A DNA stretch of 64,000 nt from an uncultured Bacteroidia bacterium (GTDB taxonomy: Bacteria > Bacteroidota > Bacteroidia > Bacteroidales > Prolixibacteraceae): positions 1 to 64,000 of the forward strand of contig CAINLJ010000110.1 in assembly GCA_903850335.1 (NCBI GenBank), in the 5' to 3' direction. Position numbers and translations under genes: made by a program. Under the pieces are notes generated by a model. That model had not been told where the DNA came from and did not search any database. It saw nothing but the letters and a program-made list of their open reading frames with translations. Position 1 is the first letter of the stretch, and every line of letters begins with the position of its first letter. Positions 16,652-25,224 of this stretch are shown here, piece after piece.

Positions 16652-17422
16652 ATGTATTTAATTTATTTCATACTTTCCATTACAACTATTGCACTGATTA
16701 TATTGTCGGTGGCATACTACCGTGAAAGGAAAAGAAACCACTCGGATCACGAATACTACAGACAAACTATCACTTTATTAAAATTGCAGACAAACCGGAA
16801 CAGGTTGTCACCACACTTATTATTCAATGTATTGAGCATAATAACATCCGGGAATGAAAATCAGGAATCATTCCGGACAAAAATTAAAGCAATACTAATG
16901 CTTCTGCGTGATACCGTTGAACATACCGGGCAAGCAGTAATTCCTTTAAAACAGGAAATAGAACTGGTAAAATCCTATCTTGAATTGATTGAAACGAAAA
17001 TACCAAAGCCGTTCAGCATAATATATGATATCCACCCAAACACAAATATGGATCAGCTTTTACCGGCAATGATTCTTCAAATTCCGGTTGAAAATGCAGT
17101 TAAACATGGGTTATTGCCTCTTGAAGGGGACAAAATCTTACGCATTCTGCTAACTCCAATCGATTCTGGTCTGCAAATACGGATTGAAGATAATGGAATT
17201 GGTTTTGCCTCTTCAGTAAACCGTGCCTTTGGAGCGGGAACCGGTTTAAAAATTATTCAACAGACTATAAGCTTATTTAATGAGGCAAACAGCGAAAAAA
17301 TTACATTCACAATTCAGGAAAACAGGATGGGAAGCAACCCCTCAGTTACCGGAACACTTGTGGAAATTAAGATACCATCGGCATATTCATTCCTGATCCC
17401 TGAAATCTTAGATAGGAAATAA
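16652..17422 (+). CDS. LytS-type sensor histidine kinase
   Basis: This 256-residue membrane kinase has one N-terminal transmembrane helix (YFILSITTIALIILSVAYY), a His_kinase domain of the LytS/AlgZ type with the phospho-acceptor His in RLSPHLLFNVL near residue 55, and a HATPase domain with the N box IPVENAVKHGLL and the G1 box EDNGIGF. It has no visible sensor domain beyond the membrane helix. The partner LytTR regulator follows after 277 bases. It lies just past the type IX secretion terminator. A link to secretion stress is possible but is only suggested by position. Confidence 0.88.
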   Translation: MYLIYFILSITTIALIILSVAYYRERKRNHSDHEYYRQTITLLKLQTNRNRLSPHLLFNVLSIITSGNENQESFRTKIKAILMLLRDTVEHTGQAVIPLKQEIELVKSYLELIETKIPKPFSIIYDIHPNTNMDQLLPAMILQIPVENAVKHGLLPLEGDKILRILLTPIDSGLQIRIEDNGIGFASSVNRAFGAGTGLKIIQQTISLFNEANSEKITFTIQENRMGSNPSVTGTLVEIKIPSAYSFLIPEILDRK

Positions 17423-17520
17423 AAAAAAATAGAATAATTATTCAATTTTTTTTAGGCGAAAGGTAGGGTAAATCAAAGTTGATGCGGTAAATAGATAATT
17501 GAGGGTAATTGGGACCCGCA

Positions 17521-17634
17521 GATACAATTCATGAATTGTATCCGTGTATATACAATTCATGAATTGTATATATGTAGAGACAATTGATGAATTGTATATT
17601 TGGTAGAGACAATTCATGAATTGTCTCTACCAAA
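17521..17634. repeat. Cluster of four palindromes with the core ACAATTCATGAATTGT
   Basis: Four units lie in 114 bases. Unit 1 (17521-17542) is a perfect 22-base palindrome. Unit 2 (17547-17572) is a perfect 26-base palindrome. Unit 3 (17580-17595) has the same arms but GATG in place of the central CATG. Unit 4 (17599-17634) is a perfect 36-base palindrome with GGTAGAGAC/GTCTCTACC ends. Unit 4 could form a strong hairpin in RNA. A TATATTTG promoter-like element (17595-17602) sits between units 3 and 4. The arrangement fits either a multiplied regulatory site or a small family of mobile palindromic repeats. Confidence 0.85.
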
Positions 17635-17699
17635 AAGGTTCTTTGAAGAATCATTGAAAAAACGAAATAAACATTTAAAATATTAAATTATTGCCCGCC

Positions 17700-18479
17700 A
17701 TGAATGGATCAGATAAAATTCAGACCGCAATAATTGATGATGATGAGGAATTCGTATTCGCATTGAGAGAGCATCTGGGGTTTTTCCCGGAGATTCAGTT
17801 ACAGGGTTGTGCTTCGAAATACAATCAGTCGAAGACTTTATTAATGAAAGAAGAACTCGATCTTGTATTTATGGATATCGAGATGCCGGTTAAATCGGGT
17901 TTCGATTTGCTCGAAGAAGCGCGAAAAACCAGAAGGCAAATGTTCAGTGTTGTTTTTTACACTGCGTTTGACAAGTACATTCTCCAGGGGTTACGTGAAT
18001 CAGCCTTCGATTACATTCTAAAGCCGGTTAAGACCGAAGATCTGAAGAATGTCATTGACAGATTCAAACTAAAAAGAAGAAGTGAGCAGCCTGCTGAATT
18101 TATTCCGGTATCTCATGGTATAACTGAAATTATCTCACTCCCTACACCAATTGGGCTGAGGTTTATGGATAAGAACAATATTATTCTTCTTCAGTGTACC
18201 AAAGAGTCTGTTCAGGACAAACCAGGGTGGAAGGCAGTGCTGACTGATATGAGTGAAGTAAAACTCAGGGCAGGAACAACAGCAAAAGAGATCATTGACT
18301 TAATGGGAAAACGCAAATTCATACAGATAAACCAATCTGCAATTGTGAATCTGAATTTTTTGGGATCAATCGAATTTAAAACCAGGGATTGTCAGTTAAT
18401 CCCTCCTTTTAACGGATTAAAATTGCAGGCCTCGCGTACACACTTATATGAATTGCGTAATAAATATGATACCTTATAA
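17700..18479 (+). CDS. LytTR-family response regulator
   Basis: The 259-residue regulator has a receiver domain (TAIIDDDEEF acidic pocket, phospho-acceptor Asp in LVFMDIEMP near residue 60, and the Lys in YILKPVK near residue 108) and a C-terminal LytTR DNA-binding domain (residues 150-259, with FIQINQSAIVNLNFL and the final HLYELRNKYDT). I start at the ATG at 17700; the frame also allows a TTG at 17691. It is the likely partner of the LytS-like kinase upstream. LytTR proteins bind direct or inverted repeats, so the palindromes immediately upstream may include its target. That is inference. Confidence 0.88.
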   Translation: MNGSDKIQTAIIDDDEEFVFALREHLGFFPEIQLQGCASKYNQSKTLLMKEELDLVFMDIEMPVKSGFDLLEEARKTRRQMFSVVFYTAFDKYILQGLRESAFDYILKPVKTEDLKNVIDRFKLKRRSEQPAEFIPVSHGITEIISLPTPIGLRFMDKNNIILLQCTKESVQDKPGWKAVLTDMSEVKLRAGTTAKEIIDLMGKRKFIQINQSAIVNLNFLGSIEFKTRDCQLIPPFNGLKLQASRTHLYELRNKYDTL

Positions 18480-18936
18480 AGGTGTAACGATTAAAGCAAG
18501 AATTAATTAAGTCACAGGTTGATTGAATTATTAAACAACAGATTGGTTTAAATAAAAAAATCGAACTTTTAAGTAATATATTCAGAAACCGGCAAAAATA
18601 GCTGGTAAGACAACACAAGATTAAAGTAAGACATAAAGAGAACAAAAAATTAACATCTAAATTATTCATTATCTAAAACTTAACTTGTTATGAACTATTT
18701 AAAATCAGCTGATGAAACGGCAAATTTTCCTTAATGATAAGAGGGATTGAAACAAGGCAAATTTTCCTATTATTTACCGTTTATCCTTAAATAATGACAT
18801 GATATTCGCCTATTTCTCCAAATATCAGAAATCGTAAAAAATTGGGTTTTTTACCCTTTACAATTATTTCAACTTTGTACAAATTAAAATTAAAGTGCTT
18901 CTTTTATTTCCATTTATTAATTAAAACAAATCAAAA
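18480..18936. other. 457-base AT-rich leader region of the coiled-coil lipoprotein gene
   Basis: No gene is visible. A direct repeat GGCAAATTTTCCT occurs at 18719-18731 and 18756-18768, 37 bases apart. The probable promoter is close to 18870. The gap is longer than most in the window, which suits a gene under separate, strong control. Confidence 0.5.
18870..18877 (+). promoter_or_regulatory. Putative -7 promoter element for the coiled-coil lipoprotein gene
   Basis: CAACTTTG differs from TAnnTTTG at one base and ends 59 bases before the ATG. The -33 region is unclear (ATTG at 18841-18844 is a little too far). Confidence 0.4.
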
Positions 18937-21540
18937 ATGAAAAGACTATTTTTGGGCGTGATCGCGTTCGCCCTGATTATTACATCCTGTAATAAGTATG
19001 CAAACGACTTCCAACAGTTAAAAGATCAGATCGCTGCTCTTTCTCTAAAGGTTGATGGTGTTGCTGCTTTACAGACTCAGTTGACTTCTACAACAGCTCA
19101 GATTACTGCTCTTCAGGCTGCTGTTGCTGCTTTACCGCAGGTTTCAAGTATTACAGCTCTTCAGACTTCACTGAATACAGCTAACACAAACATCGCTTCA
19201 ATTCAGACTGCTTTAAACAATCTTGCTACCAATGGTGCAACTGCAGCTTCTGTAGCAGCGTTGAAAGCTCAGCTTGATGCAATCATTGCAGACAAAGCCG
19301 CTTCTGACATTGTTTACAAACAGGCAATTACAGACATCAAAGCAAAATTGGATGCTGCTGCTACATCTGCTCAGGTTGCTGCTCTTCGCACTGACCTTTT
19401 GAACCAGATCTTAGCTAGTGCACAGACAACTGATGCAGCTGTTACTCTTCAGATCAATGCTCTGAAAGACGAAATCAAAGCTGATATCGCTTCTGGTGCT
19501 GCTGATACACAAGCAAAAATCGCTGATCTTCAGGCAATTGTTGAAGCTGCAAACGCTGCCAACACAGCTCAGTTAAACACAGTTATTGCTAACTTAGGTA
19601 CTCTTCAGACAACTGTTGATGGCAACCAGGTAGTAACTCAGGCTTCTATCACCGGTTTACAACTTGCTTTGGCTGCTGCTCAGAGAGATCTTACTATCTT
19701 ACTGAACGCTTCTGCAATGTACAACGACAACGTAACTATCACTACTGATTCTGACGTTGATTTCTATCTTGCAAAATTATACCAGATGGGTATCATCAAT
19801 GGTAACTTAACAGTTAACACCACAGGTATTTCTGCAGCTAAAATCGCTGACGTTAACAAAATCTTAGCTGCTGTTGTTGCTGTTATCGGCACAAACGACG
19901 CTACTCAGGTTATCGCTGGTGGTGAGCATCATTGGGGTGGTGTTTGGACAATTACAACTGTTCCTGGCGCTGGTCACTATGTAAACATCGAAAGTGTTGC
20001 AGGCGACAATCTTGCTGCTGGTTTATTGACTTCTATCCGTGGTGACTATACAGTTACAGGTGCTGACATTGCTGATCCAAAGATCGACAACGTAGGTGGT
20101 ACAGTAACTTATGACTATCCAGGTGCATACGAATCAGTTTCTTTAATGACAGTTGGAATGAACCTTGTTCTTGTAAACTACAATGCTGCAACAACAAATA
20201 TCAATTTCCCTAACGTAGTTATTGGTGGTCATGTAGGTGACGGAACTCACGCTCCTAACGGTACAGTTACTTTCAGTGCAACAGGTACAGCTTCTATCGT
20301 CTTTGGTCTTGCTACTGGCGGACAGATCAACAACCTTACTGCAGCTAATGCTACAAGCATTCAGTTATGGACTCTTGTTCCTACAGGTTTAACAATTGTT
20401 GCTCCTAAAGCTACTTCTATCGTTCTTGCTGCTACTTCAGCAACAGGTGCTATCAATATCACTACATGGGCTGCTACAGCTGTTAATATGTCAAAATTAG
20501 TTTCTTCTACAAGTCCTATCACAGTTACTACTGCAAACGTAGGCGTTCCTACTTACTTTGACGGTTATGTTAATCTTGACAAATTCAATTCTAACATCGC
20601 TTTGACTATCACAGGTCCTAAGACAGTTGTATTACCTTCATTAACTAAAGCAACTCTTTCTGCTTCTAAAGCTGAAACTGTTACTCTTGCAGTATTTGAG
20701 TGGGCAAGTGTTCCATCACTTCCTTCTGTAAAATGGCTTACTTTAGGTGCTGTTAAGAACAACGTAGCTCTTAACGTTTACACTGCAACTCTTTTAACAG
20801 CTGATGTTACTGGTGCTGCTCCTGCAATGAACCATTGGGCTAATGTACTTGGTGCTGCCAGTGTTTCTACTACAGGTAACCTTTGGCTTACTAGCCTAGG
20901 TCTTCACGGAACAATGTCGTATGCCAATCTTACTGCACTTCCATTGTTGACTTCATTAACTACAACAGGTATTATCAACTCATTCACACTTAATAATGCT
21001 GCTATAATCACAAGCCTAAGCTTAGGACATGGTGCATTTGTTGGTGACATCGGTTTCGGTGGTCCAGGTTCAGACCTTACAATTACAAACAATCCAATGC
21101 TTGCTGGTTTAGCTCCAACAGCTATTGACTGGATGCACACATTGACCGTAACTGGTAACGGTGCTCTTGCAAGCTTCGATTTCAGCTCTTACAAGACTCA
21201 GATTTACTCAGGTGCTAACATTAATATCCTTATTGATGCTCCTGCTACATGGGGTGCTTATGTTCCTGGAGTTGGTCCGGTATCTGCTGGTAACCCTGGA
21301 ATTCAGGCTATCATCAAATCTAATTCAATCATGACTATGAAACAATACATCTATGATGTACTAGCTAATACTCATGTTACAACTAAAGCATTCTCTATCA
21401 ACATCGGTATCCCTGTTGCTACAGATCTTACTACAGTTATGAATGCTAACATGAATATCTGGAACTTTGGTTACACAAACTTAGTAACTGGTGGTCCACT
21501 TAACACAGCTGATGAACTTTCACTTGTAGTTGCTCAGTAA
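18937..21540 (+). CDS. Large coiled-coil and repeat-rich surface lipoprotein, probably highly expressed
   Basis: I do not recognise a named family for this 867-residue protein. It has a lipoprotein signal (FALIITSC, Cys at residue 18). Residues 25-270 are a long Ala/Gln/Leu-rich coiled coil with repeated ALQ and ITALQ steps. Residues 270-867 are rich in Thr, Ala, Val and Asn with short repeating beta strands (for example LTANATSIQLW-like and KTVVLPSLTKATL), suggesting a beta-solenoid. I find no Cys other than the lipidated one. Codon choice is strongly skewed to GCT, GGT, AAC and CTT/TTA compared with neighbours, which suggests very high expression. It has a solitary terminator and lies next to the LytS/LytR pair. 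It could be a major envelope or surface-layer-like lipoprotein; that role is inference. Confidence 0.75.
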   Translation: MKRLFLGVIAFALIITSCNKYANDFQQLKDQIAALSLKVDGVAALQTQLTSTTAQITALQAAVAALPQVSSITALQTSLNTANTNIASIQTALNNLATNGATAASVAALKAQLDAIIADKAASDIVYKQAITDIKAKLDAAATSAQVAALRTDLLNQILASAQTTDAAVTLQINALKDEIKADIASGAADTQAKIADLQAIVEAANAANTAQLNTVIANLGTLQTTVDGNQVVTQASITGLQLALAAAQRDLTILLNASAMYNDNVTITTDSDVDFYLAKLYQMGIINGNLTVNTTGISAAKIADVNKILAAVVAVIGTNDATQVIAGGEHHWGGVWTITTVPGAGHYVNIESVAGDNLAAGLLTSIRGDYTVTGADIADPKIDNVGGTVTYDYPGAYESVSLMTVGMNLVLVNYNAATTNINFPNVVIGGHVGDGTHAPNGTVTFSATGTASIVFGLATGGQINNLTAANATSIQLWTLVPTGLTIVAPKATSIVLAATSATGAINITTWAATAVNMSKLVSSTSPITVTTANVGVPTYFDGYVNLDKFNSNIALTITGPKTVVLPSLTKATLSASKAETVTLAVFEWASVPSLPSVKWLTLGAVKNNVALNVYTATLLTADVTGAAPAMNHWANVLGAASVSTTGNLWLTSLGLHGTMSYANLTALPLLTSLTTTGIINSFTLNNAAIITSLSLGHGAFVGDIGFGGPGSDLTITNNPMLAGLAPTAIDWMHTLTVTGNGALASFDFSSYKTQIYSGANINILIDAPATWGAYVPGVGPVSAGNPGIQAIIKSNSIMTMKQYIYDVLANTHVTTKAFSINIGIPVATDLTTVMNANMNIWNFGYTNLVTGGPLNTADELSLVVAQ

Positions 21541-21564
21541 TTACTGACAACCTCATATAACTTT

Positions 21565-21592
21565 AAAAAGCCCTCTTCGGAGGGCTTTTTTT
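21565..21592 (+). terminator. Rho-independent terminator after the coiled-coil lipoprotein gene
   Basis: AAAAAGCCCTC (21565-21575) and GAGGGCTTTTTTT close over a TTCG-type loop. The stem has a GC core and a run of seven T residues. It is a textbook strong terminator, fitting a highly expressed gene. Confidence 0.95.
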
Positions 21593-21637
21593 ATGCCTGA
21601 CTGTTTGGTTCAAAAGGAATAATAGACAACAGAATGA

Positions 21638-21682
21638 AGTGAGCGGGTGAATGTTCAGACACTGAACATTCACCCGCTCACT
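21638..21682. repeat. Perfect 21-bp inverted repeat between convergent genes
   Basis: Positions 21638-21658 are exactly complementary to 21662-21682 with a three-base loop. Its centre is GTTCAG-ACA-CTGAAC. It lies between the terminator of the lipoprotein gene and the end of radA on the other strand. There is no T tract on either strand, so it is a bidirectional stem but not a standard terminator. Confidence 0.8.
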
Positions 21683-21703
21683 AATTCAATTCAAAAACTC
21701 AAA

Positions 21704-23059
21704 CTACGAAAACAATGTCCTGATCATCTTTTCAACCCGATCGATCTGATGAATCTTAATTTCAAACCGCTTAAAATCTATTCCCTTGTTGTATTTCGAA
21801 AGGTAGATCTCTTTAAAACCAAGCTTTTGAGCCTCTGCAATACGTTGTTCAATGCGGTTGACAGGTCTTATTTCACCGGTAAGGCCAACCTCCCCTGCGA
21901 AAGCGATCTGCTTGTCTATGGCAACATCAAAATTTGAAGAAAGTATCGCTGCGATGACAGCAAGATCCATCGCCGGATCATCTACACGAAGACCTCCTGC
22001 AATGTTAAGAAATACATCCTTTGTCATCAGCTTAAATCCGGCCCGCTTCTCCAGAACAGCAAGGAGCATATTCATACGCCGAAGATCAAAACCTGTTGAG
22101 GAGCGCTGTGGATTTCCGTAAGCAGCCGAACTGACCAATGCCTGGACCTCAATCAGGAATGGCCGCATACCTTCCATGGAAGCAGCCGTTGCGGTACCAC
22201 TTAAACCATCATCATGCGAAGAAAGCAACATCTCAGAAGGATTTACAACCTCATGCAAGCCATCCTGGCGCATTTCGAAAATACCAAGTTCAGAGGTTGA
22301 TCCAAACCGGTTCTTTATGGAGCGCAGAATACGGAAAAGATAATTCCTGTCGCCTTCAAACTGAAGTACAGTGTCAACAATGTGTTCAAGTACCTTGGGA
22401 CCTGCCAGACTTCCTTCCTTGTTGATATGACCTATCAGTAAAACCGCAATATGACTTAACTTGGCAACCTTCATGATGCCGACAGTACATTCACGAATCT
22501 GTGTCACACTGCCTGCCGAGGATTCGGCAAGCTCAGTGGCAACTGTCTGTATTGAATCAATGATTACAAGATCCGGTTTCTCAGACTCAAGATGGGAAAG
22601 AATATTTTCAAGTGATGTCTCACACAAAAAGAGACATGAGGACTGATTCCCCTTTAATCGGTTTGCCCTCATCTTTAACTGCTGAAGACTCTCCTCGCCC
22701 GAAATATACAAGACTTTTAAATGTGACAGTGACAAGGCTATTTGCAGCACTAAGGTTGATTTTCCAATTCCGGGCTCGCCTCCCAATAATATCATGCCAC
22801 CAGGAACCAATCCACCGCCAGTAACCCGATCAAATTCCGAATTCCCGGTAATAATTCTGGCTTGTTTGTCCAAATCAATTTCAGAGAGCAGAAGAGGCCT
22901 TATATGCTCCTTTATTTGTGAAGATGAACCAGTCTTTCTTTCGGCTATAATTTCTTCAAAAACGGTATTCCATTCACCACAGACATTGCATTTGCCAACC
23001 CATTTGGGGGATTGTGCTCCACAGCTCTGACAAACAAATACAGTTTTTGATTTAGACAT
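21704..23059 (-). CDS. radA: DNA repair protein RadA (Sms)
   Basis: RadA is a RecA-like ATPase that promotes branch migration during recombinational repair. The 451-residue protein has the N-terminal zinc finger (CQSCGAQSPKWVGKC then CNVCGEW), Walker A GGEPGIGKST near residue 92, the RadA-specific KNRFG motif (SIKNRFGSTSELG) and a C-terminal Lon-protease-like domain (AGGLRVDDPAMDLAVIAA, then FAGEVGLTGEIRPV). Its ATG overlaps the last base of the panD stop codon, so it is translated from the panC-panD-radA transcript. Confidence 0.97.
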   Translation of the reverse strand: MSKSKTVFVCQSCGAQSPKWVGKCNVCGEWNTVFEEIIAERKTGSSSQIKEHIRPLLLSEIDLDKQARIITGNSEFDRVTGGGLVPGGMILLGGEPGIGKSTLVLQIALSLSHLKVLYISGEESLQQLKMRANRLKGNQSSCLFLCETSLENILSHLESEKPDLVIIDSIQTVATELAESSAGSVTQIRECTVGIMKVAKLSHIAVLLIGHINKEGSLAGPKVLEHIVDTVLQFEGDRNYLFRILRSIKNRFGSTSELGIFEMRQDGLHEVVNPSEMLLSSHDDGLSGTATAASMEGMRPFLIEVQALVSSAAYGNPQRSSTGFDLRRMNMLLAVLEKRAGFKLMTKDVFLNIAGGLRVDDPAMDLAVIAAILSSNFDVAIDKQIAFAGEVGLTGEIRPVNRIEQRIAEAQKLGFKEIYLSKYNKGIDFKRFEIKIHQIDRVEKMIRTLFS

Positions 23060-23409
23060 TAGATCAGTCTGTTTGTTTCAGTATCCGGAAATATGATTCT
23101 TGGCTTAAAAAGTTTAGCATCATCAAAATCCATTGAGGCGTAGGAGACAATAATAATAATATCCCCAACAGCTACTTTACGAGCGGCAGGACCGTTTAAG
23201 ACTATTTCACCTGAACCTCTCTCGCCACGTATCACATATGTATCCAGACGTTCACCATTATTTATATTAACAACCTGGACCTTTTCATTTTCAATAAGAT
23301 TTGCAGCATTCATTAATTCCTCATCAATAGTGATGCTCCCAACGTACTGAAGGTCTGCTCCGGTCACTGTAACCCGATGTATTTTGGATTTGCAAACTTC
23401 TATAAACAT
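23059..23409 (-). CDS. panD: Aspartate 1-decarboxylase precursor
   Basis: PanD makes beta-alanine from aspartate for pantothenate synthesis and is a pyruvoyl enzyme that cuts itself. The 116-residue protein shows the conserved cleavage site YVGSITID, with Gly24-Ser25 in the same position as in E. coli, and the motifs [24 protein letters not shown] and [11 protein letters not shown]. It starts 19 bases after the panC stop codon and overlaps radA by one base, so pantothenate genes and radA form one operon on the minus strand. Confidence 0.97.
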   Translation of the reverse strand: MFIEVCKSKIHRVTVTGADLQYVGSITIDEELMNAANLIENEKVQVVNINNGERLDTYVIRGERGSGEIVLNGPAARKVAVGDIIIIVSYASMDFDDAKLFKPRIIFPDTETNRLI

Positions 23410-23428
23410 TGTAATTAAAATTAAAAAA

Positions 23429-24268
23429 TTAAAATATCAGGTTATCAATAAGTCGTATTTTACCTGCAAAAACAGCGATACACCCAACCTTAATGCCAGG
23501 TTCGTTCCAGCTCTTAATTGACTGTAAGTTTGTATCATCAACTATCTCAAAGTATTCGGCAGTCAAAAGATTTGTCCTACTAATCTCATCAAGTACATAC
23601 TCTTTCACATTCTCAAGAGAACTCGTCGCACTAAGAGATTTCGCTTGCATCAATGTGCGGTAAATCAAGGGTGCCACTTCACGATATTCGGGAAGCAAAA
23701 GTTTATTACGGGAACTCATTGCCAAACCATCAGGTTCCCTTACTATATCGCATGCTACGATCTCAACCCTTAATTGCAGCTGAAGGACAAGATTCTTTAT
23801 TACAGCCAACTGTTGAAAGTCTTTCCTTCCAAAGTATGCCAGGTCCGGATCCACTATTTCAAATAGTCTGCTAACAACCTGAGCAACACCATTAAAGTGA
23901 CCGGGGCGAAATTTACCTTCCATAACATTTTCAAGAATACCAAAAGAAAACTGTCGTGTATCGGGTACCGGATAAATTTCCTCAACATCAGGATAAAAAA
24001 CATAATCACAGCGAACTGTAGATAAAAGTTTCAAATCTTCTTCCATTGTACGGGGATAATTGGCCAGATCATTTGAATCGTTAAATTGATTTGGATTAAC
24101 AAAAATTGAAACAACCACTATATCAGATGATGTTCCGGCTTGTTCAACGAGAGATAAATGGCCTTCGTGCAATGCGCCCATTGTCGGTACAAAGCCAACT
24201 TTTAGCCCTTTAGCCCGATCAGTTTTGATAGCAACCTGCAGAGATGAAATTGTAGTATAAAGCTTCAT
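23429..24268 (-). CDS. panC: Pantothenate synthetase
   Basis: PanC joins pantoate and beta-alanine using ATP. The 279-residue protein carries the nucleotidyl-transferase HIGH-type motif in [15 protein letters not shown] near residue 28, the substrate loop [10 protein letters not shown], the [12 protein letters not shown] segment near residue 155 and the KMSKS-like loop AMSSRNKLL. With panD downstream it supplies two steps of vitamin B5 synthesis; panB is not in the window. It is first in its operon. TTACTTTG on the minus strand at 24289-24296 is a near-consensus -7 element 21 bases before the ATG. Confidence 0.97.
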   Translation of the reverse strand: MKLYTTISSLQVAIKTDRAKGLKVGFVPTMGALHEGHLSLVEQAGTSSDIVVVSIFVNPNQFNDSNDLANYPRTMEEDLKLLSTVRCDYVFYPDVEEIYPVPDTRQFSFGILENVMEGKFRPGHFNGVAQVVSRLFEIVDPDLAYFGRKDFQQLAVIKNLVLQLQLRVEIVACDIVREPDGLAMSSRNKLLLPEYREVAPLIYRTLMQAKSLSATSSLENVKEYVLDEISRTNLLTAEYFEIVDDTNLQSIKSWNEPGIKVGCIAVFAGKIRLIDNLIF

Positions 24269-24288
24269 TCAAAATAAAAAAGAAAGTG

Positions 24289-24296
24289 CAAAGTAA
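24289..24296 (-). promoter_or_regulatory. Putative -7 promoter element of panC-panD-radA
   Basis: On the minus strand the bases read TTACTTTG, one mismatch from TAnnTTTG, ending 20 bases before the panC start codon. It faces away from the GT5 promoter about 90 bases to the right. Confidence 0.5.
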
Positions 24297-24382
24297 CAAA
24301 ATATCTGAACACAATGAAAGGTTAGGCGTTATAGTAGAATAATACAATCTCTGTAATGATTGAATATTCAGTATTTTTTATA

Positions 24383-24390
24383 TATTTTTG
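24383..24390 (+). promoter_or_regulatory. Putative -7 promoter element for the GT5-like gene
   Basis: TATTTTTG is an exact TAnnTTTG match ending 21 bases before the ATG at 24412. Confidence 0.5.
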
Positions 24391-24411
24391 CAAAATATTT
24401 AAGTTGTTGTA

Positions 24412-25212
24412 ATGGAAAAAATGAAGGTTTTATTTATCTCGCAGGAAATCGCTCCGTACCTTCCTGAATCTGAGATTTCTGAGATAGGGAGATACCTTCC
24501 GCAAGGCATCCAGGAACGAGGTAAAGAGATCCGCACATTTATGCCCCGTTTTGGGTGTGTAAATGAGAGACGAAACCAGCTTCATGAAGTTATAAGGCTC
24601 TCTGGAATGAACCTTGTGATTAACGATAACGACCATCCTCTTATAATTAAGGTTGCCTCTATTCAGGCCGCCAGAATGCAGGTATATTTTATTGATAATG
24701 AAGATTATTTTCAAAGGAAATTTGCTACGACGAATGATGAAGGTTTTGAATTCGATGATAACGACGAACGTGCAATTTTCTTTGCAAGGGGGGTGCTTGA
24801 GACTGTAATTAAACTAAGATGGTCCCCCGATATTATCCATTGCCACGGTTGGTTTACCGGAATGGTTCCGCTATTTGTTAAAAAAACATATAAGGATAAT
24901 CCTTTGTTTGCTAACGCCAAGATAATCTATTCGGTTTACAATGATCAGTTTAATACTCCACTGAGCACGAATATGGCTGCTAAAATCGCGGAAGATGGGA
25001 TAGCAATTAACGAGATTTCAGTATTAAAAGAACCAACTTTCGTTAATCTAACCAAGCTTGCCATTGATTATTCTGACGCGACAATAAAAGGAAGCGAGTG
25101 CATCAGCCCTGAACTGGAGGAATATATGAAGGCATCAAAAAAACCTTTTCTCGATTATCAACCAAAGGAAACCTATATTGACTCTTTCTTTGATTTTTAT
25201 AATACCTTTTAA
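24412..25212 (+). CDS. Glycogen/starch synthase N-terminal domain protein (GT5-like, single domain)
   Basis: The 266-residue protein matches the N-terminal Rossmann domain of glycogen synthases: KVLFISQEIAPYLPESEISEIGRYLPQGI near the start, HCHGWFTGMVPLF near residue 145 and KIIYSVYND near residue 166. Full enzymes are about 480 residues with a second Rossmann domain that binds ADP-glucose; that domain is absent here and the reading frame ends naturally. The usual KTGGL loop is replaced by LPESEI, so the acceptor site is altered. In Bacteroidota such short proteins are found divergent from panC, so this is a family trait and not a local truncation. It is probably not a complete synthase. The next gene begins 12 bases later. 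Confidence 0.75.
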   Translation: MEKMKVLFISQEIAPYLPESEISEIGRYLPQGIQERGKEIRTFMPRFGCVNERRNQLHEVIRLSGMNLVINDNDHPLIIKVASIQAARMQVYFIDNEDYFQRKFATTNDEGFEFDDNDERAIFFARGVLETVIKLRWSPDIIHCHGWFTGMVPLFVKKTYKDNPLFANAKIIYSVYNDQFNTPLSTNMAAKIAEDGIAINEISVLKEPTFVNLTKLAIDYSDATIKGSECISPELEEYMKASKKPFLDYQPKETYIDSFFDFYNTF

Positions 25213-25224
25213 GAACAGAACAGG

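Noticed and set aside
18741-18753. GGGATTGAAAC-like string resembling the end of a CRISPR repeat
   Set aside because: It occurs once, with no second repeat or regular spacing and no cas gene nearby.
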